A DNA stretch of 64,000 bases from Karstenula rhodostoma CBS 690.94 (taxonomy: Eukaryota; Ascomycota; Dothideomycetes; Pleosporales; Didymosphaeriaceae). A program made the translations under genes and the position numbers. Below, piece by piece: positions 21,878 through 33,091 of this stretch. Under the pieces are notes generated by a model. That model made no database searches, was not told where the DNA came from, and saw only the letters and a program-made list of their open reading frames with translations. The stretch lies in NCBI GenBank assembly GCA_010093485.1, contig MU001503.1, forward strand, positions 1,385,132-1,449,131, written 5' to 3'. How positions within the stretch are numbered: position 1 is the first letter of the stretch; each line of letters starts with the position of its first letter.

Positions 21878-22592
21878 ATGCAGCCCACCATCCTCCTCTT
21901 CTTCCTCGGCACAGTTCTAGCCCTACCTTCGTTACAAACCAGAGCGACAAACTCCACCTCAAACCGCAACAGCACGTGCGACCCTCAACAAACCGCCCTC
22001 CCGACGGCATCTAGCGGAACATCGACCTCCAAATGAGAGAAATGCAATCGTACGTCTCCCCTCCTTCCCCATACCATCATCCCCCCACTTACCTCCCTCC
22101 TGTATCGAAACCCTCCAATACCTCGCCAGCAGCGCAAGCACCACTCTCAGCGCAGCAAACTCGACCTCAGGCAACGACCCCGTGTTCAAGATGCAGCAAT
22201 CCAAGGTCGCAAAGCTGCAGCAGGAAGGCATCGATGTACGCACCGAGAACCAGAATATTGCGCGGGGGATGGAGAGTCCGAGTGAGCTGCAGAAGGGGTT
22301 GGCGAGCGTGGTGATTGAGCAGAATAGTGCGAAGGTGATGTTGAGGGGTTTGATGGCGGGGGGGAATGCTACTGATATGATAGGGGCGCTTGTGAAGGGG
22401 GTGGAGGATGTGATGAAGATGAACGGGGAGAATTTGGGGGTTGCCAAGGGGGTTGCCAAGGGGGCGGTGGGGTGTACGAATATAGTAGGGCGGGTGTATA
22501 CAATAGAGCTATGGCAACGCGTCCCTGTATTGCGTGCTATTCTAATCCTATCGAGTCATGCTAGTCTATGTTACAGCCAAAAATTCCGTTAA
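21878..22592 (+). pseudogene. Small secreted protein, decayed (candidate effector-like family)
   Basis: ATG 21878 starts a good signal peptide (MQPTILLFFLGTVLALPS) followed by an Asn/Ser/Thr-rich mature start with one cysteine (STCDPQQT). The next frame then carries DGI, an in-frame TAG near 22012, and RNIDLQMREMQS. A GTACGT donor follows at about 22051, but the expected continuation (IETLQYLASSAS) has no AG acceptor before it. The rest, SGNDPVFKMQQSKVAKLQQ through VIEQNSAKVMLRGLMAGGN to GAVGC near 22475, is open. The pattern (CDP..., NIDLQ, Gln-rich helices, ends in a GC motif) resembles small secreted proteins common in Pleosporales; this is from memory. One frame change, one stop and a lost acceptor make it non-functional as read. 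Confidence 0.5.
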
Positions 22593-22702
22593 GCAGTTGT
22601 TATGATAGTGCTGTGTATAGCTCACCACCCTCATCGCCGCCCATTCCTTCTCGCGATCCTTAGATCACCACATCCCCCTTCTCACCCCGGCGTCGTCGTA
22701 AT

Positions 22703-23150
22703 TCAATATTCCTCCTCCACCGTCGTCTCCGCAACCTCGATCGCATCCAGCACTGTCCACAGTCAGCACCACCCTTTTCCCCTTCTCCTCCAACCAAACT
22801 TACAGTTCCTACTTCCTCCTCTCTCTTCATCCCACCCCCCAGTCTCCTCACACTTCTCATTACAATTCTTGATCACTTGCGCGAACTCTTCGGGCGTGAA
22901 GAAATCGTAGATGCGCTGCCAGGCGGCGGGGGCCTCGTTGACGGTGTCGCGGGAGATCGTTATACCTGTGTAGGAGTATAAGTTATTGAAAACCTCAGGT
23001 GTTACATGCGGATAGGCTGCTGAGTTTTGCGTTTGGCTTTGCGGTGGTTTGCGGATGCTTACCGGTGAGGTCGGACCAGCCAGTTGAGTCGGAGATGTGG
23101 TTGTCAATAGCGATGAAGTATACACGTATGGTAGTGTAATTGGCAGACAT
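22703..23150 (-). CDS. Small protein of unknown function, three exons
   Basis: Exons on the minus strand: 23063-23150, 22804-22965 and 22703-22752. They join through GTAAGC...ACACAG and GTAAGT...GGACAG introns, both in phase 1, to give 99 residues. The sequence starts MSANYTTIRVYFIAIDNHIS, continues TGITISRDTVNEAPAAWQRIYDFFTPEEFAQVIKNC, and ends in an acidic helix (LLDAIEVAETTVEEEY). It has no signal peptide or membrane helix. Good splice sites in a consistent phase and balanced composition support a real cytosolic protein. I do not recognise the family. It sits between two pseudogenes, so expression should not be assumed. Confidence 0.6.
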
Positions 23151-23956
23151 TTTAGGCGTTGATTAGGGTAGTGTTTGCGGTTATTGGGGTGTAGAGGTGT
23201 GAAGGTGTGGGGGTGTAGAGGTGTAGAGTGTGGTTTATATAGAGAAGAGTCGCGAGGGTTGGGGCAGGGCAGTGGTGAATACTTGCGTGAATGGGTCATG
23301 AATCGAATCGAATCACTGTTTGTGGGCGTGGGGCAGAAGGAATAGGCGATGCTGTGGATTTTTTGGGCTCGGAATGCGGATCGAGTACGATATATGATAC
23401 TGTGAAGCTCTTCGGGTACTGCTGAGCTGTTTGGGATTTCAAGTCCAGCGCAAAGATTTAGCAGTGGGCGAGCTGTGTGCGAGCTGTGGGCGAGCTGTGG
23501 AGTAGCAGCTGTATGCCGACGCTTGGGTGGACCTCGTACAGGCTCTTAATAGTGTGGTATCCCAGGATGAGCATTGGAGCTCTCAGGCTTTCGAATTGGC
23601 TTCCACGATATGTGCTTCACAACCGGTTTACTTGCTCTATGAACATCGAAGTGACTGACTCTACGAGATCGAATTACGTGAAAGCTGAGAACACGGCATT
23701 GTCTAGTTACTCTGTTGCCACTGCCTGTGATACCAGAAGTGAACGTTCCAACCTCGTTTGTTGCCCACTACCGATTTGAGCGTTGTTTGTACTAGCGCAG
23801 TTTCCAGAATCTCACACTGGATCTTTCTTGGCGATACCCTCCCACCAAACTGTTTTTGTTGCTGGTGCTCGCTTTTCAAGCTCTCGATGATTCCTACTCG
23901 TCCTCGTCATACTCGTTTCCCTTCCTCGCCGCAAAGCATACAACCCCCGCACCACC
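23151..23956. other. Gene-free stretch (0.8 kb)
   Basis: Holds the promoter of the small three-exon gene, with a G/T-rich simple run at about 23160-23240 ('ggtgtagaggtgtgaaggtgtgggggtgtagaggtgtag'). A short imperfect triplication 'gggcgagctgtg' occurs at 23465-23503. No coding frame is convincing. Confidence 0.4.
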
Positions 23957-24765
23957 ATGACCTTGATCACGGACGAAGACGAGGCCGACTACGACTATGA
24001 CTCTGTCCACGAAGCCGATTTCGAGCTCAGGTCTTTCGGTAGACACCCCAAGACACCTCAACTCCCGCCTCCGCCCGCAGTCACTGATCTCACCGATGCG
24101 GGCAGGATAATGCTTCGCAACGCAGTAGCTCTGGCGAGTTTTACCGAAGAATTGCAGATGAGAGTATACTCCTGCCAATCTGCCTTCGCAAACGATAGCT
24201 AGGCAGCCAAAGCGCTTACAACGGGGCTCGATGGCGCGGGCGAAGTCCTGCAGCACTGCATCGGCCGCATCGACAACGGCACGCATCCGCCCTTCGATAA
24301 ATTGCGCTGGAACACCGATCGGTTCTTCAAGGAATCCGAGGTCGACAATGTCACTCGCATGGAAATCTCCACCACATTTTCCTCCTAGCACTCATGCGCG
24401 TCCAGCCCCTTGCCAACCTCAGAGGGCACTGCGCAGAAGTCTAGACCGAGATACGCGAGGACGAAGCAGTATTCCGGTCGCTGCTCTAGATACAGATAAT
24501 CATCAATTCATCATCTATCTACCGCTTATAGGCACTCCTTTTCGTTTACTCTACGCGCCCAAGGCGAAGCTGGTCCGTCTCGCCGAATCCGCCTTTATTT
24601 TCAACGACTCCGACTAGTGCGAGAAGCCGGTGGGAGACTGTATGGAGACGTATGGGGAGACTTATTAACAGGAGGCGGAGAGGTTGAGAGAGATTTTTGG
24701 CGAGGTGATGGCGCTGCTGCATGCGCAGGATGCGGTGGTAGTGGAGGAGGAGGAGGAGGATTGAG
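23957..24765 (+). pseudogene. Unrecognised gene broken by several TAG/TAA stops
   Basis: ATG 23957 opens 81 good codons (MTLITDEDEADYDYDSVHEA, RIMLRNAVALASFTEELQMR). A TAG follows at 24200-24202, then clearly coding sequence continues in the same frame (AAKALTTGLDGAGEVLQHC, FDKLRWNTDRFFKESEVDN) to a second stop near 24390. A shifted frame continues (LLALMRVQPLANLRGHCAEV) with TAGs near 24440 and 24490. A final segment near 24615-24763 (EKPVGDCMETYGETY, then EAERLREIFGEVMALLHAQ and an acidic tail) is interrupted by a TAA. Most stops are where a glutamine codon would keep the protein open. The family is unknown; the original protein was probably about 260 residues, helical and acidic. Confidence 0.5.
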
Positions 24766-25106
24766 AGGCATATACGCTAGCTTGTAAGATAGAATAGCGT
24801 GAAAGGAATTGAAAGTATGATATTGAGACGTATGTCCATGCTCGTTTAAAATGTAGTTGGGTTCAATTACACAATAGCGATAAGTCAACCCATATTACAG
24901 ATCCTCAGTCCAGCCATAACATACCTACATCGTCTGCCGAAGCTCTACCCTCGACTCATACGGCGGTGAGGCATCAGCACCCGGTGACTGTCCGACTTCC
25001 CTTCTCGAGTCCCCAGTCACTGTCGCCCCGTACAAATCTTCTGACATTGTCCCTCCCACCGCCATACACAGCATCCTGCTTCGTTGCAAACCCGTACGAT
25101 GCCAGC

Positions 25107-25361
25107 TCAACGTGGTTCCGATTGACTCTGACATCGGTTTTCGATTGGCTGCACTCTTCTTACAGGCTGTATCTCTCCATGTCTCCTTCTTCCGAATATC
25201 GTACGGTAGGCCACTGTGAAAAAGGCAACCAGCGTGAGCATAACAGCAACGCCGAAGAAGAAGCTCGCGTTGATGCTGCTGCCTCTTAACTCAAACTCTT
25301 TATATATTTGCAGAGGTGTGCTAGGAAATGGTGCGACCGAGTGTGAAGAAGTTGAAGTCAT
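25107..25361 (-). CDS. Small single-pass membrane protein, 3' part uncertain
   Basis: ATG 25361 starts an 84-residue ORF. A Ser/Pro-rich N-terminus (MTSTSSHSVAPFPSTPLQIY) leads to one clear membrane helix (NASFFFGVAVMLTLVAFFTVAY) and a basic stop-transfer segment (FGRRRHGE). The following frame, to about 24925, ends in a plausible cytosolic tail (GADASPPYESRVELRQTM) but in a different phase. No usable intron joins the two: the only GT...AG candidate is 36 nt and does not change frame. Either the protein ends at 25107 or the gene has a frame lesion. The function is unknown. Confidence 0.4.
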   Translation of the reverse strand: MTSTSSHSVAPFPSTPLQIYKEFELRGSSINASFFFGVAVMLTLVAFFTVAYRTIFGRRRHGEIQPVRRVQPIENRCQSQSEPR

Positions 25362-27411
25362 GAGAGATGATTACGTTGTATGCTGGTATAATATGTATCA
25401 CCAAGCCAGCAAAAAACACCAAATGGAGTCACACAGGCGAAAGCCATATATAGCTTGCGTCAACTTTCGCATACTGTATCCTTTTTATGATTTGTTCCGG
25501 TACGATGTAATGTTCGAAATCATAGGTATTCCTGATCTCGGCCCCCCAACATGACTTCACAGTATTTTCGCCGCCTAACAAACGGGCCGAAGAAAACGGG
25601 TGGGCTTGCCTTAATGTAAGATTTATCTGAGTTCTAGCCTACTCGATAGGACGCACAAACTTGAAAATCCGTGCGCATGGCATAGCACGCTGTTTTGAGT
25701 AACGGTTGCGTCGGGACAGATCAGTATTCGAAAATGAAATTCGAATATTGAATCACAATTTTGCATAGCGAGATTCCCAAGTATGTTGTCTTCGACTACG
25801 TTCAGATAGTCCGTTTCTAAAAAGCCATCACTTCGCTGCCACAGGGGATAAGGCCGAGTTATGACCAAAAGAGCTCCAGGACTATTAGAACATGAATAGA
25901 AAGATCCCCTCTGTGTTTCCTGCACCTTGTGCCGCCTCCAGTGAGAATACCCGAGCTAGTATGTAATATACTGTATCCTATAGCGCTGAAGCAAGCAGAG
26001 GCCGCTTTATTATTTGTGAAAAGTGGGTCGCGAAGCTTCCACAATTAACTCGGATATGGCTGCATATTAACAAACGATTGTGGTGTAACAGAAGATCTCG
26101 GCTTCGAGGCCTGCTTCGTTGTTGTAAGGTACTATTGCAAGTCTTTATGTCACTGCTGGTCTAAGGCTAACATCGTTATGCTCATACAGCTCTCAACTGT
26201 ATCGATTCCGTACTTGTCGACCAACTCTACAACCAAATTCCCTATCTGCGGTATTCCCAGCGCGAGCTCAAGATCGAGTTTCGATGGAATGACGGTAAGG
26301 TAGTCATGTCGGAAAGCAACATGACTCGTGTCCTGGACCTTTCCCTTTCCAGCCGAGTTTCGTTAAGCTCGGTGTGTACTCGAGGCATATACATTACAAA
26401 TGCATGAGACATTCTTCGCGCACATAACTTGTCCAGTTTCGGATTTGTGACCATTATGAGAGTCATCGGGGTTTAGGAACGGCCTTGGCTTCGGTTCTCT
26501 AATTCGAGACCTTGCGCGCCTGGTCTTAGCCATAGAAGGAACCAGGGTCAACACAACGGATAGAGTACTTTCCACCTAGCAAACTTGAACTCGGCTTTCC
26601 CTCGTTGGTTTTCACTTGCGCTTAGAGATGGTCCAGAACTTCAAAGGGCACTGTGAGGAAGAATCGATAGAATAAACGCTTTCAGCAAATGCTGAGACGC
26701 ACCAGCGCAACCTTCAAAAGTATTCACAGGTGGCCGTGCTAGTGGGACTCGTTGCACTAGCCATGTCTCATCCGCCTTCTTGCTTTGTGCGCTATTCGTA
26801 GGCGTGGAAGGGTAGCGGTACGTGGAATATCGTGACTAAATGTTGCACCACGATGGTGTGATCGCGCGCTGCACGCCAGCTAAGAAACCAATATCGGGAG
26901 TGAACAGAGACTATCGTGCAATTGTGAGTCAAAATGGAGGGACGTCCCCCAGCCATGTCTCACCTAGGCAGCCAAGCTCAACATCAAGCTCCAGGTTGCA
27001 TCCAACGCTGTAGACAGCCTTCTCCGCGCATAACAGGAACAAACATACAGGCCTTTGCGAGTATTCCTCATGCGTAGAGTCTCGTTTTGTGCCTAAATCT
27101 CGTCCCACATTGTGGTGGTTTAGATGAGGTCAGGAACTTAGGAAGCAGGGACCATCGCGTGAACATGTGACTGGCTAAAGTCCGCCAAGGATGGTTAGCG
27201 GCGCTAACTACGCGAGCGTGAATGTTTTTACCTCGCACCTCGAACTTGGGCATGTCTCCACTTACCGACACTATACAGACGCCTCAACCACTACAACACC
27301 ACAACGCCATCAAGTTTCATCAACACATCTTCTACACTCATTCATACTGACTGCGCGCGCATCGCTAAGCCCCCTGGACTAGTGAATAGGGCTGCGGGCC
27401 GCGTTGCTACT
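25362..27411. other. Gene-poor stretch (2.0 kb) with one exon-like fragment
   Basis: No complete gene. At about 26190-26290 (plus) a tract preceded by an AG acceptor and ending at a GTAAGG donor reads LNCIDSVLVDQLYNQIPYLR then YSQRELKIEFRWND, which looks like an isolated exon. I find no flanking exons. The remainder shows nothing. Confidence 0.35.
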
Positions 27412-28780
27412 ATGTCACCTGCTCCATTGGCCCAGGGCGCAGGCGCGGCTGCCTCACCCTCCCCACCGCAGCCCCAACAACCGCAACCGCCACGGCGAGG
27501 TAAGTCAAACTCGATTGAAAAGACGTCCACTGTGTTAATCTGGTGCAGCCTCCCCTCAGATGCCAAGCTTCGATGATATGTTCCACCAAAAGTTTATGGA
27601 CATCATCCAGAAATGGAAGGATGACCCGCGCTCTCCTCAGCTGACCTCGAGGGACCGCAAGGACTTCATTGACAAAGCTTACCGCGAAACCGATGAGGTG
27701 GTCTTTGGTGGTCGCCAGCTGTCAGATCAAGAGATCAAGCTTCGCGCGCTCACTAAGGTCTTCTACAAGGTTCTTTCAGAGGAGCCGTGGTCGGAAGACT
27801 GGATTCGGCCTCAGGACGTGGAGCGCAAGCTATCTAGGTTCGAAATGCACAAAGACTCTATCAAGCTCGCGTCCGAACACGGCATCTACAGTCCTAAAGA
27901 AGCTATCATAGCGGCCCGTAAAGCACTACAGCTGCAGAAGAACGTTCCCCAAGACAAGGACGGCAATCCTGACAAGACCAACCTGCGTGGGCCGTTCGAT
28001 GACATTGAGATCATCTACATTCCTGGCACTGTATCTTCAACCGCTACTAACAAGATCGATCGAGACAACATCTATCCTGTTTCGGTCGCTAGTGTCGCCA
28101 ATGTTTTGCACAATCACATATGCCGCGACATGACTAGGCCTTTCGCCATGGCTCAGAAATTCGTCACTGTGACAGACACTGATGAGCTGATCAAAATGCG
28201 CCAATTCGCCTGCGACGTGTGCGATTTTGCGCCGCATCTTCTCGACAATGATAATATCAGTCTCCTGGTCGTACTTCTTATCTTGACTCGTTCGGAGATC
28301 TGCAGGCGCTTCGAGAACAATGGTATCCGTATCGAGGGCTCCACTGTCAGCCACCGTAGGGCCGAGTGCATGAAGCAGAAGCTGGGTTGGAAGAATCCCG
28401 AGGAACGCAAGCCGTTCGACAACGTTGCGATCGAGCTCCAGACCCGTGTCAAGAATGCCTGCTTCCCTGCGCCACGCCTGCAGACTTCGCGTGTCAACAA
28501 GCCTAAGGTTAGCCGCAAGTCCTCTACACCCGGGACGCCTGGCACCCCTCCGATCGGATACTTTGCGCCACCCCAACCCCGATATTCCTTGCCATCATCG
28601 CTGGCCAACTCCGGCATCAATGTCTCGGATCCAGCAATGGGATCCCTGTATGCCACAACCCACCAGCAGTGGATGAACGGCGCCGGCCCCAGTCCTGGTT
28701 CTTCGAAGGCTGCTCCCGTCCGCACTTCACCCAAGATAGGTCCGGGCAGCAGCGCAACCGAGCCGATGGACGTTGATTAG
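27412..28780 (+). CDS. Conserved-looking soluble protein of unknown function
   Basis: Two exons, 27412-27499 and 27549-28780, separated by a 49-nt intron (gtaagt...tgcag), give 439 residues. A short Pro/Gln/Ala-rich leader (PQPQQPQPPRRG) precedes a long, well-structured helical region: SFDDMFHQKFMDIIQKWKDD, DFIDKAYRETDEVVFGGRQL, VLSEEPWSEDWIRPQDVERK. A second block follows: DNIYPVSVASVANVLHNHIC, FACDVCDFAPHLLDNDNISL, KQKLGWKNPEERKPFDNVAI. The last 110 residues are Ser/Pro/Thr-rich and disordered. No signal peptide or membrane helix is present. I cannot name the family. ATG 27412 is the first in frame and codon character is strong throughout. Confidence 0.82.
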
Positions 28781-31280
28781 GTTAGTATGGCAGCTCGTGG
28801 CCGAACTTCTCGTTAAGGGTTCATTGCATCATACGGGCGTCGGATGCCTTTGTTCTTTGGTTTCTCAATACTCATGCGACTCATCATGAGGCGCATATAG
28901 CAGCAGGCGCACTGGGTTCTCTGTTTTCTTTCTCCATGCGTATGGCGCCGGTGGCGCTTTGTGGAGCCTCGGCTCCCTTTCTTCAACATGCATAACAACA
29001 GCCGGGTATATGGCGTAGCTTTACTTGTGTGTTCTCAGTTCAAATGCAATTCCTGTACGATGGGAACCTGATCGACACGCTTGATGTGACTCTTGTTCGG
29101 GACGAAATGTGAAACGCGCGTTGGCGATCACGCGTGCGAGTCGTGCACCGCTTCGTCCCGTTTTGGTTAGAATCCCCAGCCTTCCGAAATTCAAGTTTGC
29201 CGCGTCTCACGCTTGTACCGCAGACCAATCCTATCGATTACTGCTGCCTATTCTAATGGCACGACCGTGCCTGCTCACCACCGAAACCTTCACATCGTCC
29301 CACGTCCGTTCGATGCGCTGTCTTCGAATTCTATACTCTCGCTGCCAGCCGGATTCGCGAGTTGGGCCGAGCACGGTCCCCACCAGAAAGCGCCCTTCTA
29401 CGTGCGAGTGAGCTCACCATTCTGGCTATGTCAATGCCTCAAGTTCCCTATCACGCGTGTCCTATGGTGGCGCTGATATGTAAAGTCCACATTCTAGGCC
29501 GAGAAAACATATTTCTGATAGATGTATCGACGCTAAGCCCTAAATCGGCTGCGCTCACCCTGTGATATCGAACTCTACTGGAGCAAGTGAAGACTATGCA
29601 AACCTACCCCCAGTGATTCTTTGAGTGAAACGACTTGCAAATCATTGCTCGTATACATTCCAAGTACCGTCGTTGATGGTGACACATGCTGTTTGATCTG
29701 TTGGGTTATAGCATTGCTCCACATACGTACTGTGAAACAAGATCCTAATCTACTCTAAACCATTGATGGCAGTGGCATCCTGTCATACGGATGGAATTGA
29801 ACAGATGTCCCATGAAAAGATTGAGTTCGTTTCATAACCGAGATGTTGTGCAAAAGGCAGTGTGCACCAATTCAATCATGAGACATCATCATGTGGCAAA
29901 GTTTTCCGTCGTAGAGGGCTCCCCATACCTCAGCTTCCCAGTAATTACTTAACAACAGCACCTCAAGGATTTTCACAGGCATGGAACAACATACACCCTC
30001 TGCAGTATCAGAGTCAACTGACAGTGCGCTAACATCGATTCCACAACGCTTGAGACCGAGCACATTTACCAACAAAAATATATGCAGTTCTCTAGCTACA
30101 TGTGCATATCGGCTGCAGCTCCAGCTCTACAAACTAGGTGCGGCGTGGACTAACGAAGACGAGTCTACGAGGATTGGTTGGTATCATTCTCTTGCAAATG
30201 AATAACGAAGCTGCACTCGATCTAGCGAGGCGGTGTCGCTGCGATGGCGAGGTCGTCATTCTGGTGCGGCAGAAGAAAGTCGTAAAAGGCCCTCCCGAAG
30301 TTTTTTGGACGAAAAGTACTCAATTGGAGAGTGGATACCGAAAGATGAGAATGAACTGCCAGTGGACATGATGCATGAGCCACAAGGCTGCATGAGTGGG
30401 GACCCGGGGGTTCAAGAGGATATGTTAAGGTATCGGGGCAAGTCAAAATCGTGAAAGACTGACCGCGTCGACAAATTTGATGGTTCCAGATAAGAGTCCC
30501 ATTTTGAATAAACTTGCAATATGATCTCAGAAGTCGTCGTCTTAGGTGTGGTTCGAGGTCTCTCATCCGTGAAATACCAGAAGGTTTTGTCGGACACTTT
30601 CCAATAGTTCCGTGTCGCAAGACACAGAGTCTTCTATTCCAAAACTTGCATGCCCTTTGTGTAGGATGATGATGATGCAAGTAGAATACGAGTCCAGACT
30701 TTTGGGGGGTGTTTAGCTATCCACAAATATCGCGAGCTAAACCCAATAGAGGCACGTGCAGCGCGGCCAGAAAACGTGGCAGAACACTCCTTCCGGGGCC
30801 TACCCTTGGTAGCATCTCCTACTCATCACATTCCCAGAGCTGATAGTGCTGTGCAGTACAGTTCCAGAACATAGATGCATGCCGAAACATGCATATGTGT
30901 GTCGTCGGTCGTTCGTTTCCCTTCCAACTCACCGGTCGCGCTACCCCTCGCATCGCAACTCGTCACCGCCATTTCAGGTGACCCTTAGGCTGTCGGATCC
31001 ACAAATTGCACGCAAACTCCTGCGACAGACATCTTCTACGCAACTCAACGTTCGCAGTACGACTTCTGACGTGCGGCCCAATTCGTCTCATGCAGAACCT
31101 ACTCTAACGTCCAACTGAGGCGGCTCCCCAGGTTACCCAGCCCAACAGACTCCTGAGCCTCATCCATCAGCTGATCCGACTCGCCGACGCCGCGAGCATG
31201 CCAGCTTCATCCTCCCTCTTAGCACCGCGATACATATTCTTAGATGGACGCATTTTCAGACGACGCCCCCATAGTTAGAC
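28781..31280. other. Gene-poor stretch (2.5 kb)
   Basis: No supportable gene on either strand. Fragments with mild protein character, such as 29330-29400 plus (SLPAGFASWAEHGPHQKAPF) and 30000-30200 plus, lack starts, splice partners and length. It holds the promoter of the next plus-strand gene. Confidence 0.35.
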
Positions 31281-33091
31281 ATGTTTTCTTTGTTCGTGCC
31301 AAAGTCTCGTCGCTCGCAAAGGTCGCCTTCGCGATCTCCTTCGCTACCGCGCCAGCCTGATCCACCCCGCGACAAGCCCAAAATTGCGACTGCTGAGCTA
31401 TTCCAAAGCCTCGATTTCTGGGTTATCAAAGACCAGAATAGGGTAAGGGACCCCTCTGGCTGAAGTCAGAAGATCTCCATGCGTCACTGTGTGTGGACCC
31501 GTGAACTACGCCAAGTCACGTGGCCAAAATTAGCACAACATATCTCCAGTCTCATACTGACTGTGACATAGGTCTCGAAGCGCATTGTTCCCTATATGAC
31601 GTCGAAGATCCCTCATGATCAACAGTTACAATCATTCATGAAGGCCAAGCCATGGATCGAAGAACTCATCTCTTCCGAGGATGATGACGAAGATGAGGAT
31701 GAGGAAGTCGATGATGCCGAGTGAGTGATGCCCACAACAAAAGTTTGACGTCACAGTATTTCATATTGAAGGCGATGGGAGATGCTCTATTCAAGCCTTC
31801 ATATATTCTACATTCGCTGAGTGCCGAATGGAAACTGACTCTATCGCCGCTCAATAGGCAACTATCTGACACCGAGGCCACATTCTGGAAAGACCCAGAG
31901 GCCACGCTAAAGGATTTACGAGATGTGACGCGTTCGTGGTTCCACATGCTACTCCGCTACACGTTCCGTGCCAAGCTCCGAGATGGTTGGAAGACAGCGT
32001 CTCCCCCATTCGACCTGGAAGAATTCGATGACGAAGAATTCACATCGCAGCTGGATGAGAAACAAGTACGGAGCCTGACCCGGCGACCGAACCTGTTCAG
32101 CGAGTACAAAGAGACCTATAAAGAGACAAAAGGGCGCATTGGCTGGACGCGATTTTGCGCACGCATCAAATCGTTCGCCCAGCTTGTAGGCCTGCAAACT
32201 GAATCCATCAAAGTCGAGCAAATCCTCCAGGAGCTCGAGAAAAGCTTGCCAGACCTGAAGAACGCAAGGCAACTACAAGCGCAAAGCCTTCTCATTGAAC
32301 GCCTGAAAGCGGATGCTCAATCGGAACGAGCACTGCGTGAAAAAATTGCAGCCGACGCCGCATCAGTCACCACCCTCCGCGACCGTTTCGAGAGCAAGAA
32401 GGCTGAATCGGAACGCCAACTTCGCGAACAACTTGAAGCCAAGAAAGCCGAATCAGAGCGCCTGCTACGCAAACAGCTTGAGGCCAAGGGCGCGGAAGCA
32501 GAACGAAAACTGCGGAAGCAACTCGAAGCCAAGACTGCCGAAGCCGAGAAGAAGCTTCGTGAACAGCTTGAAGCGAAAAATGCAGAGTCAGAGCGAGCAC
32601 TTCGTGAACGTCTTGCAGCGAACGCCGAATCGGAGCGCAAGCTGCGCGAGAACCTCCAGGCCAAATCCGATGCAGAACGAAAGCACCGCGTCCACGATTC
32701 TCTAGTCTCATGTCGCGAGCTGATGGAGAAACTGGTCGGCGGCGAGCTGTCTGCTGCAAAACAAGGAGCATTCAAAGGCCAGCAGTACAAACAGCGATGG
32801 AAGGATATGTTCCATACGCAATGGAATAACTGCAAGGCAAAGAGAACACCTGGCCATCCGCTTGTAGGGTTAGTCACCCAGCAGAAGTATTACATCGTGG
32901 GGAAAGACCTGTATGGTACGATAAGTGAGCGGCTGCACAACCATAAAGAGTATCGCGACAAGGAGGTGGACGCAGACGTACTGCGGATGGTGCATGCCAT
33001 TTTGCCTGCTGCTTACTCGAGCCCTACCAGTACAGAGAAAGAGAGAGATTGGAATATCACAACAGAGAAGAAGCGGTGGGGCTTGCCTTGA
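31281..33091 (+). CDS. Coiled-coil protein with 15-residue tandem repeats; last junction unclear
   Basis: Exon 1 (31281-31442) joins exon 2 (from 31572) by a clean GTAAGG...CATAG intron: LFQSLDFWVIKDQNR, then VSKRIVPYMTSKIPHDQQLQ and an acidic run. The main block runs to a stop at 33091: YFILKAMGDALFKPSYILHS, then a basic/acidic globular part, five to six 15-residue Lys/Glu/Ala repeats, and a C-terminal domain (ELMEKLVGGELSAAKQGAFK, QQKYYIVGKDLYGTISERLH). The obvious GTGAGT donor at 31720 and the CAG acceptor at 31756 do not match in phase. A weak GTCGAT donor just upstream would. Alternatively the main block starts at ATG 31775 as its own gene, or there is a one-base lesion. No family is recognised; a long helical rod is predicted. 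Confidence 0.62.
32402..32668 (+). repeat. 45-bp tandem repeats encoding 15-residue coiled-coil units
   Basis: Units start at 32402, 32447, 32492, 32537, 32582 (one codon short) and 32624. The consensus is AESERxLRxQLEAKx, with Glu/Lys/Arg on the charged faces and Leu at fixed spacing. DNA identity between units is partial, so the duplication is not recent. Confidence 0.85.

Noticed and set aside
30222..30680. 152-codon minus-strand frame
   Set aside because: His/Pro/Leu-rich with no domain, splice sites or homologous feel; likely chance.
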